Shown here piece after piece: positions 8,963 to 17,300 of a stretch of DNA of 49,734 nt (position 1 is its first letter; every line of letters begins with the position of its first letter). The notes below the pieces were generated by a model. It had not been told where the DNA came from. It ran no database searches and was given only the letters and a program-made list of their open reading frames with translations. Position numbers and translations under genes: made by a program. Source of the stretch: an uncultured Clostridia bacterium (GTDB lineage Bacteria; Bacillota; Clostridia; Christensenellales; Borkfalkiaceae); the NCBI GenBank assembly GCA_947625695.1, contig CANQPO010000006.1, positions 1 through 49,734 of the forward strand, in the 5' to 3' direction.

Positions 8963-10443
8963 GCAATTATTTACAGGTAGTAGACGAATTAACGGCGTGC
9001 CTTTCTTCGCGCGCGCCCTTTGTGATTCTCGAAACGGAAGAAAGAGATCGGGCGCAGGAAGCGTTGACCGCTTCTGCACGGGAACTCAATGTGGAGATCG
9101 AATTCTATACCGATTGCGGACAATTTGTCGAACTTCGCCGCGGCGAGAAGAAGATTGACGTTTCTGGCGACCCCTATGGGTATATCGGAGATTCGCTTAA
9201 AAAACGAAGTTCGCAGATCTTTGCGCTCGGCGATGTGCGGTTTCTTGACGGCGACAACTCTTTTTCCCGCAACTTGGTTGGATTGGTCCGCCTTGCGGCA
9301 GAGAGGACAAGCACGGTTGTGGTCGTCACGGCAGACCCCGTTTGGGCAGGGCTCAATAAACTCGGTTTCAGTTTGAAACTCGACTTGCCCGACCGGCAAG
9401 AGCGGGAAAAGATGCTGAAGCAGTTCATTACACGCCACCGCATCAAGAGTCTTTCCGAAGAAAAGCTCTCGCAGGCGGCGGCGATCCTCTCCGGCTACAC
9501 CGCGCTTCAGCTCGATACGGTGCTCAATTACACATTGAAACTGCGCGGCGGATTTACATACGATAATTTATGCGCCGTTGCAATGCAAAAGAACAAGCTC
9601 TTCGGCAAAGTTCCCTCCGTAACAAAGGTTCCCGTCGGCGACGTGCATGTCGCGGGGCTTGATGGAATCAAGGAATGGCTTGCGCAGAAGGAGAAGATCT
9701 TTTTTGCGGGAAAGGAAGAACTCGGGAAGAAACATCTTGCGCCGCCCAAAGGGGTGCTACTTGTGGGCGTCCCCGGTTGCGGGAAATCGCTGTCGGCGCG
9801 GCTCATCGCCAAGCAATGGCAGCTTCCGCTCTATCGTTTCGACATCGGCGCGCTGTTCGATAAATACGTCGGCGAGAGCGAAAAAAATATGCGCCTTGCC
9901 CTCGACTATATCGAAAGCGTCAGCCCGTGCGTCCTTTGGATCGACGAGATCGAAAAAGAGCTTTACACGGGCGGAGAGAGCGATACGGCAAAGCGGATCC
10001 TCGGCAGTTTCCTCTATTGGTTGCAGGAATATTCGGGAAGAGTTTTCCTTGTGGCGACGGCGAACGACATCTCCCAACTGCCGCCCGAATTGTTCCGGAA
10101 AGGCAGATTGAGCGAGATCTTTTTTGTCGATCTTCCCAACGAGAAAGAGCGGTGCGCCGCAATCGAACTTTATGCGGGGCTTTGTCTCTCTTTCCGCCTT
10201 ACCAAGGGCGAACTTGCGGAGCTCACTGCATGCAGCGAGGGATTCTCTTATGCCGATATCGAATCGGCGATCAAATCGGTCGCGGAACAGGAATTCATAA
10301 CGGAAAAGAACGAAAACTTTTCGGCATTAAAGCATGCGTTTGACGAGACGGTGAGTATTTACCGTTCGCAAACGGAATTGATTACAAGGACGAGGGAATG
10401 GGGCGAGCATAGCGCCGTTTCTGCGTCCGCAAAAAGGAGGTAA
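8959..10443 (+). CDS. Ycf46-like AAA+ ATPase
   Basis: 494 residues, the size of Ycf46-type AAA proteins of cyanobacteria and plastids. The N-terminal half (1-225) has the characteristic opening with [17 protein letters not shown] and no visible Walker motif. The AAA+ module spans about 230-470: Walker A GVPGCGKS (270-277), Walker B VLWIDE (325-330), sensor-1 ATAND (Asn369) and [10 protein letters not shown] with Arg380/Arg383 as likely arginine fingers. [10 protein letters not shown] is the usual pore-proximal segment. The fold is related to FtsH/Cdc48 ATPases but has no protease domain or membrane helix. The start overlaps the previous gene and has an AGGAGGAAG site. It is probably the energy-using core of the island. 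Family call is strong; substrate unknown. Confidence 0.88.
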   Translation: MSNYLQVVDELTACLSSRAPFVILETEERDRAQEALTASARELNVEIEFYTDCGQFVELRRGEKKIDVSGDPYGYIGDSLKKRSSQIFALGDVRFLDGDNSFSRNLVGLVRLAAERTSTVVVVTADPVWAGLNKLGFSLKLDLPDRQEREKMLKQFITRHRIKSLSEEKLSQAAAILSGYTALQLDTVLNYTLKLRGGFTYDNLCAVAMQKNKLFGKVPSVTKVPVGDVHVAGLDGIKEWLAQKEKIFFAGKEELGKKHLAPPKGVLLVGVPGCGKSLSARLIAKQWQLPLYRFDIGALFDKYVGESEKNMRLALDYIESVSPCVLWIDEIEKELYTGGESDTAKRILGSFLYWLQEYSGRVFLVATANDISQLPPELFRKGRLSEIFFVDLPNEKERCAAIELYAGLCLSFRLTKGELAELTACSEGFSYADIESAIKSVAEQEFITEKNENFSALKHAFDETVSIYRSQTELITRTREWGEHSAVSASAKRR

Positions 10444-10445
10444 AC

Positions 10446-12158
10446 ATGGCAACGCAAAGTATGATTGCGGCGGCAAAATCAAAATTGAATGAGATCAGAA
10501 CGGAAAATGCGCAGATCGAACGTGAGATCGGCGTGATGGTACAGGCAATTCGGAATGCGTGCACAAGCGCCACCGATGCTGGGAACAATACGCTCGAAAC
10601 GCTCGGAAACGGCGAGACAATGCTGCTTTCGGATGACAATACTCTGATTGGCGTTGAAGGTGTGCGGCAGGATATCCAACGGCGGTTCGACCTTTATAAA
10701 AATATCGAAGAAGCCTATAAGACGATCCGTCAGCTCAACAACAATTTGCACGATCAGCTGGGAAACGAAAAAGTCGTGCGCCGTATGGTCATGGCAATGG
10801 TAGACAACGAAGAAAAGACCTTTGTAACCGACGAGACGCTTTCCACGCAGGCGGAGAAACTCTATACCCAAACCCAATTCTTCTTTCTCACGTATATCAT
10901 GATGGATCTACAACTGAGGAGACAGGGGAAAACGGAGGCGGCGGACAGAGCGCGGAAGCAAGCCTTGGAAATGGATGCGCGTCAATCGGCTTGGGTGTAT
11001 TTTATGATCGCGCTCAAGCGGAAAAACGTGAATGAACAGCGCGAATGGTTCAGCAAGATCACCGCCCGCCCTCTTACGGGTACGGAGAAGACAAACTGTA
11101 AGATACTTACAATGCTCTCTTTGAAAGAGGACGAAGAGATCGCGTCGGATATCAAGAAGTATATTGGAATGGACAAACTCACTGCAATCGACAAAGACGA
11201 TGTCGTCGCCGAGATCCTTACGGGCTATCGTGGCGCAATGACGGTTGTGCCGCCTACATTCCAATATCTAAACCGCTATGTTTCGGAATACGGCGAATTG
11301 AACGAAGCGCTTCGCGGCGCGATGAATAACGAGTTGGTGGGCGCCTATGTCCAGCAGGTCTCTAAAGTCAAAGAGGAGAAAATGCGCGACAATATCATTA
11401 CGATGATGTTTGATACGATCATCGAATCCTGCCATTCTCCACAGGCGCAAAAGATCTTAAAAGAAATCGAGCACCAACAGCACATCATCGACGCCAAGGG
11501 CGTTGAAAAAGAGGCGACCGTGCTGGACGCAAAGCAAAAAGTCGCGGAGACCACCGAGGTCAACCTCGAAAACTGTCTTTACGAATGGCTCAACGATCAG
11601 GAGAATTATAACGGCAAACGAGAGATCTCACTGTTTGCCTATTCCAGACTCAAGCCTTGCTATAAGCGCGCCTATCGGCAGTACACCGAAGAATATCGCA
11701 AGAGATATCAGAAGAAGGTGAATGTCACCATTGATTCTTATACGACGCAGAGCACGCTTACAAGCAGCGCGGAAGAGGTGGTAAAAATCGAAGATTATTG
11801 CCGCCGCCGCTGCCAAGCGGAAAAGGAAAAGATAAAGGATCTCCCTTCGCTGCTCTTTATGATTTTCGGTGGTGTGTTGTTGCTCGCGGGGATCATTCTC
11901 AACTTTATTCCTGCGCTCGGTTCTGGTGGAGAACTTGCGTGTTTTCTTATCGGCATTATCGGCGGATGTGTGTTGGCGATCGTCGGCGTGGCAAAGCGAT
12001 ACGGGAACTATCGAAAACGGATCGCGGCAGAGGAAGGATGCGAACGGGAAATTGCCAAACTCTCCGAGCAAATGCAATATGTCATAAGCGATATGGAAGC
12101 ATATCGGGAGATGTACAAAACCTATGATGAAAAAGCGCTCGACGAAAACTTCTTTTGA
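10446..12158 (+). CDS. Membrane-anchored helical protein, paralog C
   Basis: 570 residues. It is the most diverged of the three paralogs, but keeps the layout: helical N-terminus, signature segment (FFFLTYIMMDLQLRRQ, AADRARKQALEMDARQSAW, NEQREWFSKI), a long helical middle, two membrane helices at about 470-525 (LLFMIFGGVLLLAGIILNF and LACFLIGIIGGCVLAIVGVA), and a helical tail. The start is two bases after the ATPase stop, with AAAAAGGAGG inside the ATPase gene. It is the last gene of the run and is followed by a terminator 27 bases later. Function unknown. Confidence 0.85.
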   Translation: MATQSMIAAAKSKLNEIRTENAQIEREIGVMVQAIRNACTSATDAGNNTLETLGNGETMLLSDDNTLIGVEGVRQDIQRRFDLYKNIEEAYKTIRQLNNNLHDQLGNEKVVRRMVMAMVDNEEKTFVTDETLSTQAEKLYTQTQFFFLTYIMMDLQLRRQGKTEAADRARKQALEMDARQSAWVYFMIALKRKNVNEQREWFSKITARPLTGTEKTNCKILTMLSLKEDEEIASDIKKYIGMDKLTAIDKDDVVAEILTGYRGAMTVVPPTFQYLNRYVSEYGELNEALRGAMNNELVGAYVQQVSKVKEEKMRDNIITMMFDTIIESCHSPQAQKILKEIEHQQHIIDAKGVEKEATVLDAKQKVAETTEVNLENCLYEWLNDQENYNGKREISLFAYSRLKPCYKRAYRQYTEEYRKRYQKKVNVTIDSYTTQSTLTSSAEEVVKIEDYCRRRCQAEKEKIKDLPSLLFMIFGGVLLLAGIILNFIPALGSGGELACFLIGIIGGCVLAIVGVAKRYGNYRKRIAAEEGCEREIAKLSEQMQYVISDMEAYREMYKTYDEKALDENFF

Positions 12159-12184
12159 TCACAGATAAAGAGAGCGCACATGTT

Positions 12185-12220
12185 AAAAACGGGCAATGGT
12201 GAAAACCACTGCCCGTTTTT
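12185..12220 (+). terminator. Rho-independent terminator of the island
   Basis: AAAACGGGCA pairs with TGCCCGTTTT; after an A-C mismatch TGGT pairs with ACCA around a GAAA loop, and the 3' side ends in a T run. It starts 27 bases after paralog C and marks the end of the operon. Confidence 0.9.
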
Positions 12221-12255
12221 ATATGGAAATCGGAGCCGGAGCGCGCAAAAAGGCG

Positions 12256-12480
12256 ATGTGCTATAATGGGGGCGGAATTCGTCCTGACGCAAAATAAAAT
12301 CGCATGTGCTATAATAGGAGCGGAATTCGTCCTGACGCAAATAAAATTGCATGTGCTATAATAGGGGCGGAATTCGTCCTGACGCCGAGGAGAAACTCAT
12401 GTGCTATAATAGGAGCGGAATTCGTCCTGACGTAAAATGAGGAATCTATGTGCTATATGAGGAACCTATGTGCTATAATA
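12256..12480 (+). repeat. Tandem repeat of extended -10 promoters with operator-like palindromes
   Basis: Six copies of ATGTGCTATAAT (the fifth imperfect) start at 12256, 12304, 12351, 12399, 12448 and 12468. The first four are in full units of 47-49 bases that also carry GGAGCGGAATTCGTCCTGAC or a close form. The TGC-TATAAT core is an extended -10 promoter. The GAATTC palindrome with GG and CC arms falls where transcription would start, which is a typical repressor site position. Copies 5 and 6 keep only the promoter part. There is no good -35 box at normal spacing, so promoter activity would rest on the extended -10. It lies directly before the gene at 12544. Confidence 0.7.
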
Positions 12481-12543
12481 GGGAAGGAACTTAAGGAAAC
12501 GTTTGGCGCAAGCCGTTCAAAAAAATCCAAAAAGGAGGAATAT

Positions 12544-12780
12544 ATGAAACAAGAAACGGCAACTTTAAGCCAACTGCAAAGTTTTGCACCCGATTTCTCA
12601 GCGCTCAAAGCAAAACTTGGCAAATTCAATTATTTTCGGAGCATTCGGATGCAGACGATGGAGACGCGGCACAGCAATGTTCTTGCATTCCTGTTGGACA
12701 GCAAGGAAACTCATCGGCTCGGCAATTCTTTCACGCAGGCATTTTTCTCCGCAGTCTTAAAAGAATTGATTGAGGAATAG
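12544..12780 (+). pseudogene. Truncated PD-(D/E)XK nuclease family protein (N-terminal fragment)
   Basis: 78 residues with a good AAAAAGGAGG site. The segment METRHSNVLAFLLDSKETHR followed by LGNSFTQAFF is the typical N-terminal signature of the PD-(D/E)XK nuclease superfamily proteins of the PF14281 type, which are normally several hundred residues long. The stop comes right after this region, before any catalytic residues. So it is either a decayed nuclease or a small protein reusing the N-terminal domain. The downstream DNA is occupied by another gene, which supports a deletion. Family call rests on motif memory. Confidence 0.55.
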
Positions 12781-12798
12781 GAAGTTCGTAAATAAAAT

Positions 12799-13293
12799 AT
12801 GGACTCGCGCATTTTGTTTTTGGACTATGACGGCGTCGTCAACACGCCGATGTGGAACGAGAGGGGTACGAAAGTTTCCTACGGCTTCCCCGAGGATGGA
12901 AAAGTCAACAACTTTCAGGCGGTGCAGTGGGTCTCCGAGTTCTGCCAAAGATGCAAATTCGACATCGTTGTCACGAGTTCGTGGCGGGAAGAGAGAAATT
13001 ATCGGGAATGTTTGATCGAGGGCGGCTTGCGCAAAAATATCGCAATCGCGGGCGCACTTCCCATCGATGAGACCAAGTCGCGCGGGGAACTCATCCGCGA
13101 CTATCTTCTTTCGCACCCCGAAATCAAATACTACATCATCGCGGACGACGAGGAGGACCTGCTTCCCGAGCAACTGCCGCACCTTGTAAAGACAAACCCG
13201 CTCTATGGCTTTTTAGAGCCCGAATACCACACCGCCGTCGCCCTCTACATGAAGCTGAAAAGCGGAAGCAACCCCAAAGGCCGGAAAATTTAA
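12799..13293 (+). CDS. HAD-superfamily phosphatase of the RNA-repair-associated (SAK) type
   Basis: 164 residues. HAD motif I is [11 protein letters not shown] (Asp9, Asp11), motif II is VVTSSWRE, and motif IV is [11 protein letters not shown]. The compact fold with SSWR and the acidic motif IV matches the HAD domain found in Swiss-army-knife RNA repair proteins (PF18143-like), which also exists as a stand-alone protein. Such domains are proposed to trim phosphate ends of nucleic acids; the activity here is inferred. No close ribosome binding site is seen, and GAGGAA at the end of the preceding fragment is about 21 bases away. A link to the nuclease fragment in front is possible. Confidence 0.75.
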   Translation: MDSRILFLDYDGVVNTPMWNERGTKVSYGFPEDGKVNNFQAVQWVSEFCQRCKFDIVVTSSWREERNYRECLIEGGLRKNIAIAGALPIDETKSRGELIRDYLLSHPEIKYYIIADDEEDLLPEQLPHLVKTNPLYGFLEPEYHTAVALYMKLKSGSNPKGRKI

Positions 13294-13426
13294 TCGGATG
13301 ATTTTTCGGCAAGTCCTTCCGTTTTGGGGGGATTTTTATCTGTCACCTCTTTTTTGTTTTCAGGATATGATGATAACAGAACGTTTTGTTCTTTTAAGGA
13401 CAGAGCGACGAAGGAGGAAAAAATTT

Positions 13427-14035
13427 ATGTCTTACAAAGAACACTTCCTCGTACTTTTGCAGTGCAACTGCGGCTGCGGATGTAACTGCGGATGCGGCGG
13501 AAGCTCTTTCTACGTTCCCTCGTTCAGCGTGCGGCAGTATGTGCCTACGGGCTCGGGCACGGGCGTCACCGGCCCCACGGGTCCGACCGGTCCGACAGGC
13601 GCAACGGGCGCGACAGGTGCGACAGGTCCTCAGGGGGAAATCGGTCCTACGGGCCCCGTAGGCCCCACGGGGGAAGTCGGCGCGGTAGGCGCAACGGGCC
13701 CCCAAGGCGAAATCGGTCCTACGGGTCCTGTAGGCCCCACGGGGGAAGTCGGCGCGGTAGGCGCAACGGGCCCTCAAGGCGAAATCGGCCCCACCGGCCC
13801 CCAAGGCGAAATCGGTCCCACCGGTCCTGTAGGTCCCACCGGCCCTCAGGGTGAAATCGGTCCTACGGGTCCTCAGGGTGAAATCGGGCCTACGGGTGCG
13901 GATGCGGTCCTCACGCCCGCTGCGAACGTTGCGACGCTCGATGCCGGCGCGACGACGACGGAGATCGTCACGGCGTTCAACTCGCTGATCGACAATCTCA
14001 TCGCAGCCGGTCTGATGGAAGGTCCCGCGGCATAA
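13427..14035 (+). CDS. Collagen-like GXY-repeat protein with Cys-rich N-terminus
   Basis: 202 residues. The start at 13427 is chosen because AAGGAGGAAA lies just ahead; longer reading frames upstream have no site. A short leader contains a Cys/Gly block (CNCGCGCNCGCGG). Residues about 46-157 are uninterrupted Gly-X-Y triplets built from [12 protein letters not shown] and GEVGAVGAT blocks, so a collagen-like triple helix is expected. The 45-residue C-terminus ends [19 protein letters not shown], a typical trimerising end of such proteins in spore formers. BclA-like exosporium or surface filament is the nearest known role. No signal peptide is seen, as in exosporium proteins. The near-identical triplet blocks can recombine and change length. 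Confidence 0.85.
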   Translation: MSYKEHFLVLLQCNCGCGCNCGCGGSSFYVPSFSVRQYVPTGSGTGVTGPTGPTGPTGATGATGATGPQGEIGPTGPVGPTGEVGAVGATGPQGEIGPTGPVGPTGEVGAVGATGPQGEIGPTGPQGEIGPTGPVGPTGPQGEIGPTGPQGEIGPTGADAVLTPAANVATLDAGATTTEIVTAFNSLIDNLIAAGLMEGPAA

Positions 14036-14075
14036 ACAACTCCGCGGCCTCCCGCCGATCACAACCGTCAAAAAA

Positions 14076-14104
14076 GAAAGCCTCTCGTTTGAGAGGCTTT
14101 CTTA
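14076..14104 (+). terminator. Terminator after the collagen-like gene
   Basis: GAAAGCCTCTC and GAGAGGCTTTC form an 11 bp stem with a GTTT loop, preceded by an A run. The trailing T run is weak (TTTCTT). It lies 40 bases after the stop of the collagen-like gene. Confidence 0.7.
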
Positions 14105-14106
14105 CA

Positions 14107-14140
14107 GCGTCCGCCCAAGCCGTTCGGCTTGGGCGGACGC
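14107..14140. repeat. GC-rich palindrome, 15 bp stem, GTTC loop
   Basis: GCGTCCGCCCAAGCC pairs perfectly with GGCTTGGGCGGACGC. A near-identical copy stands at 22348-22381. Neither is followed by a T run, so it is more likely a REP-like intergenic element than a terminator. Confidence 0.75.
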
Positions 14141-14280
14141 CCGTTTATGCCTCATATAAGAGAAACTTATATATACACATAATTATGTATAATCCACTGC
14201 GAAAAAAAATGACAATATTTCTCAAAAATTCTGTGAAACGATACAAAAATCCCTTCAATTTTCAAAATATTCTTTTTTTC

Positions 14281-14311
14281 TTGACAGAACCCCGCGGGGA
14301 TATGATATACT
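14281..14311 (+). promoter_or_regulatory. Promoter of the 1265-residue lipoprotein gene
   Basis: TTGACA at 14281-14286 and TATACT at 14306-14311 with 19 bases between. The spacing is two longer than ideal. TATGAT at 14301 is the alternative with 14. The AT-rich stretch 14142-14280 has no gene. Confidence 0.55.
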
Positions 14312-14353
14312 GATATAAATATCTCACATGTAAATTATACAAGGAGGAAGAAC

Positions 14354-17300
14354 ATGAAACATTTCAGGAAAGCAATGCTTCTTATTCTCGCGCTCACAAT
14401 GACGCTTGCGCTCGGCATCTTTGCCGCGGCATGCGGAGGCGGGAACAAGGTCATGCTCACGTTCACCGAGGGGGGGGGTGAGCCCTATACGTTGGAGGCG
14501 GAGGCGGGAAGCACGGTGACGCCGCCCGTTCCCGACGCGCGCGACGGCTATCTCTTCGACGGATGGTTTGCCTCGTCCGATTTCTCGGGCGGCGCGCTCG
14601 GTTCGAGCCTGACCGCACCCGAAACGGATACGACATATTACGGAAAGTGGTCGAAGGCTTATGTTCTCACACTGGCGCTGGACGGCGGCACGATGAGCGG
14701 CGAAAAGACCGTCCTTCTCAGGGAGGGCGCAAGCCTTTCGGACGCCGTGGCGGAATATCTGCCCACAAAGGACGGGTTCACGTTCGGCTCATGGCTGCTC
14801 GACGGGAAGGAACTTACCGCAAGCGACAAAATGCCTGCAGGCGAACTTACGTTGACCGCGGGATGGAAGATCGGATACACGGTGCAAGTGTATTTGCAGA
14901 ATAAGACGGCGGACGGCTATGAGCTCTCCTCCGAGCTGAGCGTGGAAGGAAGCGGCTATGTCGGCGTCAAAACGACCCCCGCCGCGCCTTCCGTCACAGG
15001 CTTCCGCCTCACAAGCCATGAAAACGAGCTGACGGAGGCGGTATTGACGGAGACGGCGTCCTCCAACGTGTTCCGCTTCTACTTTGCCCGCGAGGAATAT
15101 TCCGTCGTCTTTGACGCCAATCTGCCCGAAGGAATTGAGGCGGAAGGGGAGGTCTCCGAGCTGACCGCGCTCTACGAGCAGGAAGTTACCATTCCCGAAA
15201 ACGGATTTTCCGCGGCGGGGCATCGGTTTGTGGGTTGGAGCACGCAGTGGACGGGCGCCGTTGAATATCGGCCAGGCGCGAGCCTCCCGCTCACGCAAGA
15301 CCTTGTGCTCTATGCCGTCTGGGACGTCGGTTGCACCGACCTCTGGGGCAGCAAAGACCTCATCTATTCTCTCAGCGACGAGCCGGGGAAGGCGATCCTC
15401 GAACGCTACGGCGAAGTCTTTGAGGGAACGATCGACGAAAACGGCGTCTTTGAGATCGCCGGCATGAGCGGCATGATCTACAACGGCTCCGTGTTCGCCT
15501 ACTACCGCGAGGACTATGCGGCGAAGTTCTACCTGCTCGACGGCTATTATCATGAGAAAGAGACCGAACTCATCGACAAGAATACGACGCTCACGCTCGA
15601 CGGCTATCTCAATGCCACGATCAATTCGGCGGACGGGTCGGTGACGGTCGGCGCCTACGGTTACGATACCGATGAGAAGTCCAACTATATCGCGACGGAG
15701 GACGGGACGACCATCTATTTCCGTCTCGGCAGCTATCAGAATACCGCGGTGTTCGGCATTCGCGGCGACGAGGCGGACGTCTACGACCAGTTCGTTCCGA
15801 TCGACGAGATCATAGGTGTGCCCGGAAGATGGACCGTTCTCCTCGACGGATACGGCACCGCGCTCCTCGGCGACGCGGCGGCAGAATCGGAAGAAGAGGT
15901 CCTCTACGAGGGCGTCTATTACTGCGAAGATTCCGGTTTCTTCGCGGGCGACGAGGAGATCAGATTCTACCATGTCTTTACCGCCGAAACAGGCGAATTG
16001 GTATTCCACAACTATCCCTTGACGTCGGGAGATGCGCTCGTCCTTAAAGACGGGCTCTCGGGCGATTACAAGGGCGAGATTGACGGGAAGGCGGTCACCG
16101 TCACGCTGAACGGGTTCGGACTTCTCGACGGCGCAACCATTGACGGCGATCCCGATTCCGCTTGTGGGTACTATACGACCGAGTCGGACGCATTCGGGAC
16201 CATTCTCTACCTTTTGACGGACGACGGAACGATCACGCTCCGTCTGACGGAAGCGGGGAAATTCGAAGAGTTCACCGTAAACTATACGGAGCTTCTCTAC
16301 CTGCGCACGGACGGGGTGGGGGCCAACCTGTTCTATCCCGCGATCCTGCTCTATGAGGAAAAGGACGCGATCCGCGCGGAGCTGTATATGCCCGATGACG
16401 ACGACAAAGTGCAACATGTTGCAACGGCGGATTGCACGGTCCTCAACGATATTCCCGGGCGCACATTCCTCAAGCTCACGCTCAAGCAGACATACGGCGG
16501 GGCGAAAGTCATCTTCTCCGGGTTCGAGGAGGAGTTTACATCGGCGTCCATTCTGCTCGATACCGAGTCGCTCGCCTATGACGTTTACAGCGTTCTCGAA
16601 TACAACGGCGAAAAATTGTACAACAAGTACACCGACAAGGACGGCTGCGTATTCTGGGAGAACCTCATCGACAGCGGCGTCAACGGGATCGGCAGTTTCT
16701 TGTTCGAAGGCGGACAGGTTCTCGAGGGCAGAGTCGTCAAAACCTATACGAACATTCAGGAATTCGGCTTCACGGCCATGGCGTTCAGATATTACAACGC
16801 GGAAGATCGTTTGGAGACCCGCTACTTCGCCCTTTGCGAGGACGGGACCTTCTTCGAGCTCGACGAAGAGCCCGACCACGCGATGCTCATGGACGAGTAC
16901 GGCACAATGAAACAGCAGGCGGGCGTCTACTTCGACGGGGCAGGCAATGCGTATTACTTTGCGGAGGGGACCGATCTCTATAATCATAAGTATATCGGCG
17001 GGCCCGTCCGCAAGACGGAGGAAAAGACCGCCTTGGGCGCGGAGATCTGGGTCATCGAGCCCGAAGAGGGGGAGCCCCTGCGGTTCGTCCTCGAGCAGGA
17101 GACGGAGAGCACCCTCCTCGCCTATGTCTACTATGAAGCGCCCGTCTCGCTCAAGGGGGAGAACGGCTCCTTTACGGCGGACGGCTACAACTACATGGCG
17201 TCCTTTGTGAGCGCGGATGGGATCAGCTTTTCGGGACTCTATCACATGCTCAACCCCGAAGATTGCTCAATCTCCGACGAATACAAGTGCGCCTATGTCA

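Noticed and set aside
2-12220. Prophage or transposon origin of the island
   Set aside because: No integrase, transposase, phage structural gene or flanking repeat is visible; the left edge is outside the window, so transfer cannot be excluded but is not supported.
12256-12480. CRISPR-like array
   Set aside because: The units are nearly continuous, with only about 12 variable bases between conserved blocks, and the block holds a promoter core. There are no cas genes.
13298-13426. 43-residue N-terminal extension of the collagen-like protein
   Set aside because: The extension is not protein-like and the AAGGAGGAAA site lies directly before the internal ATG at 13427.
14789-17245. Long open frame on the minus strand, 818 residues
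   Set aside because: It is a mirror of the lipoprotein gene on the plus strand, caused by GC-rich codon use; no ribosome binding site and no protein-like motifs.
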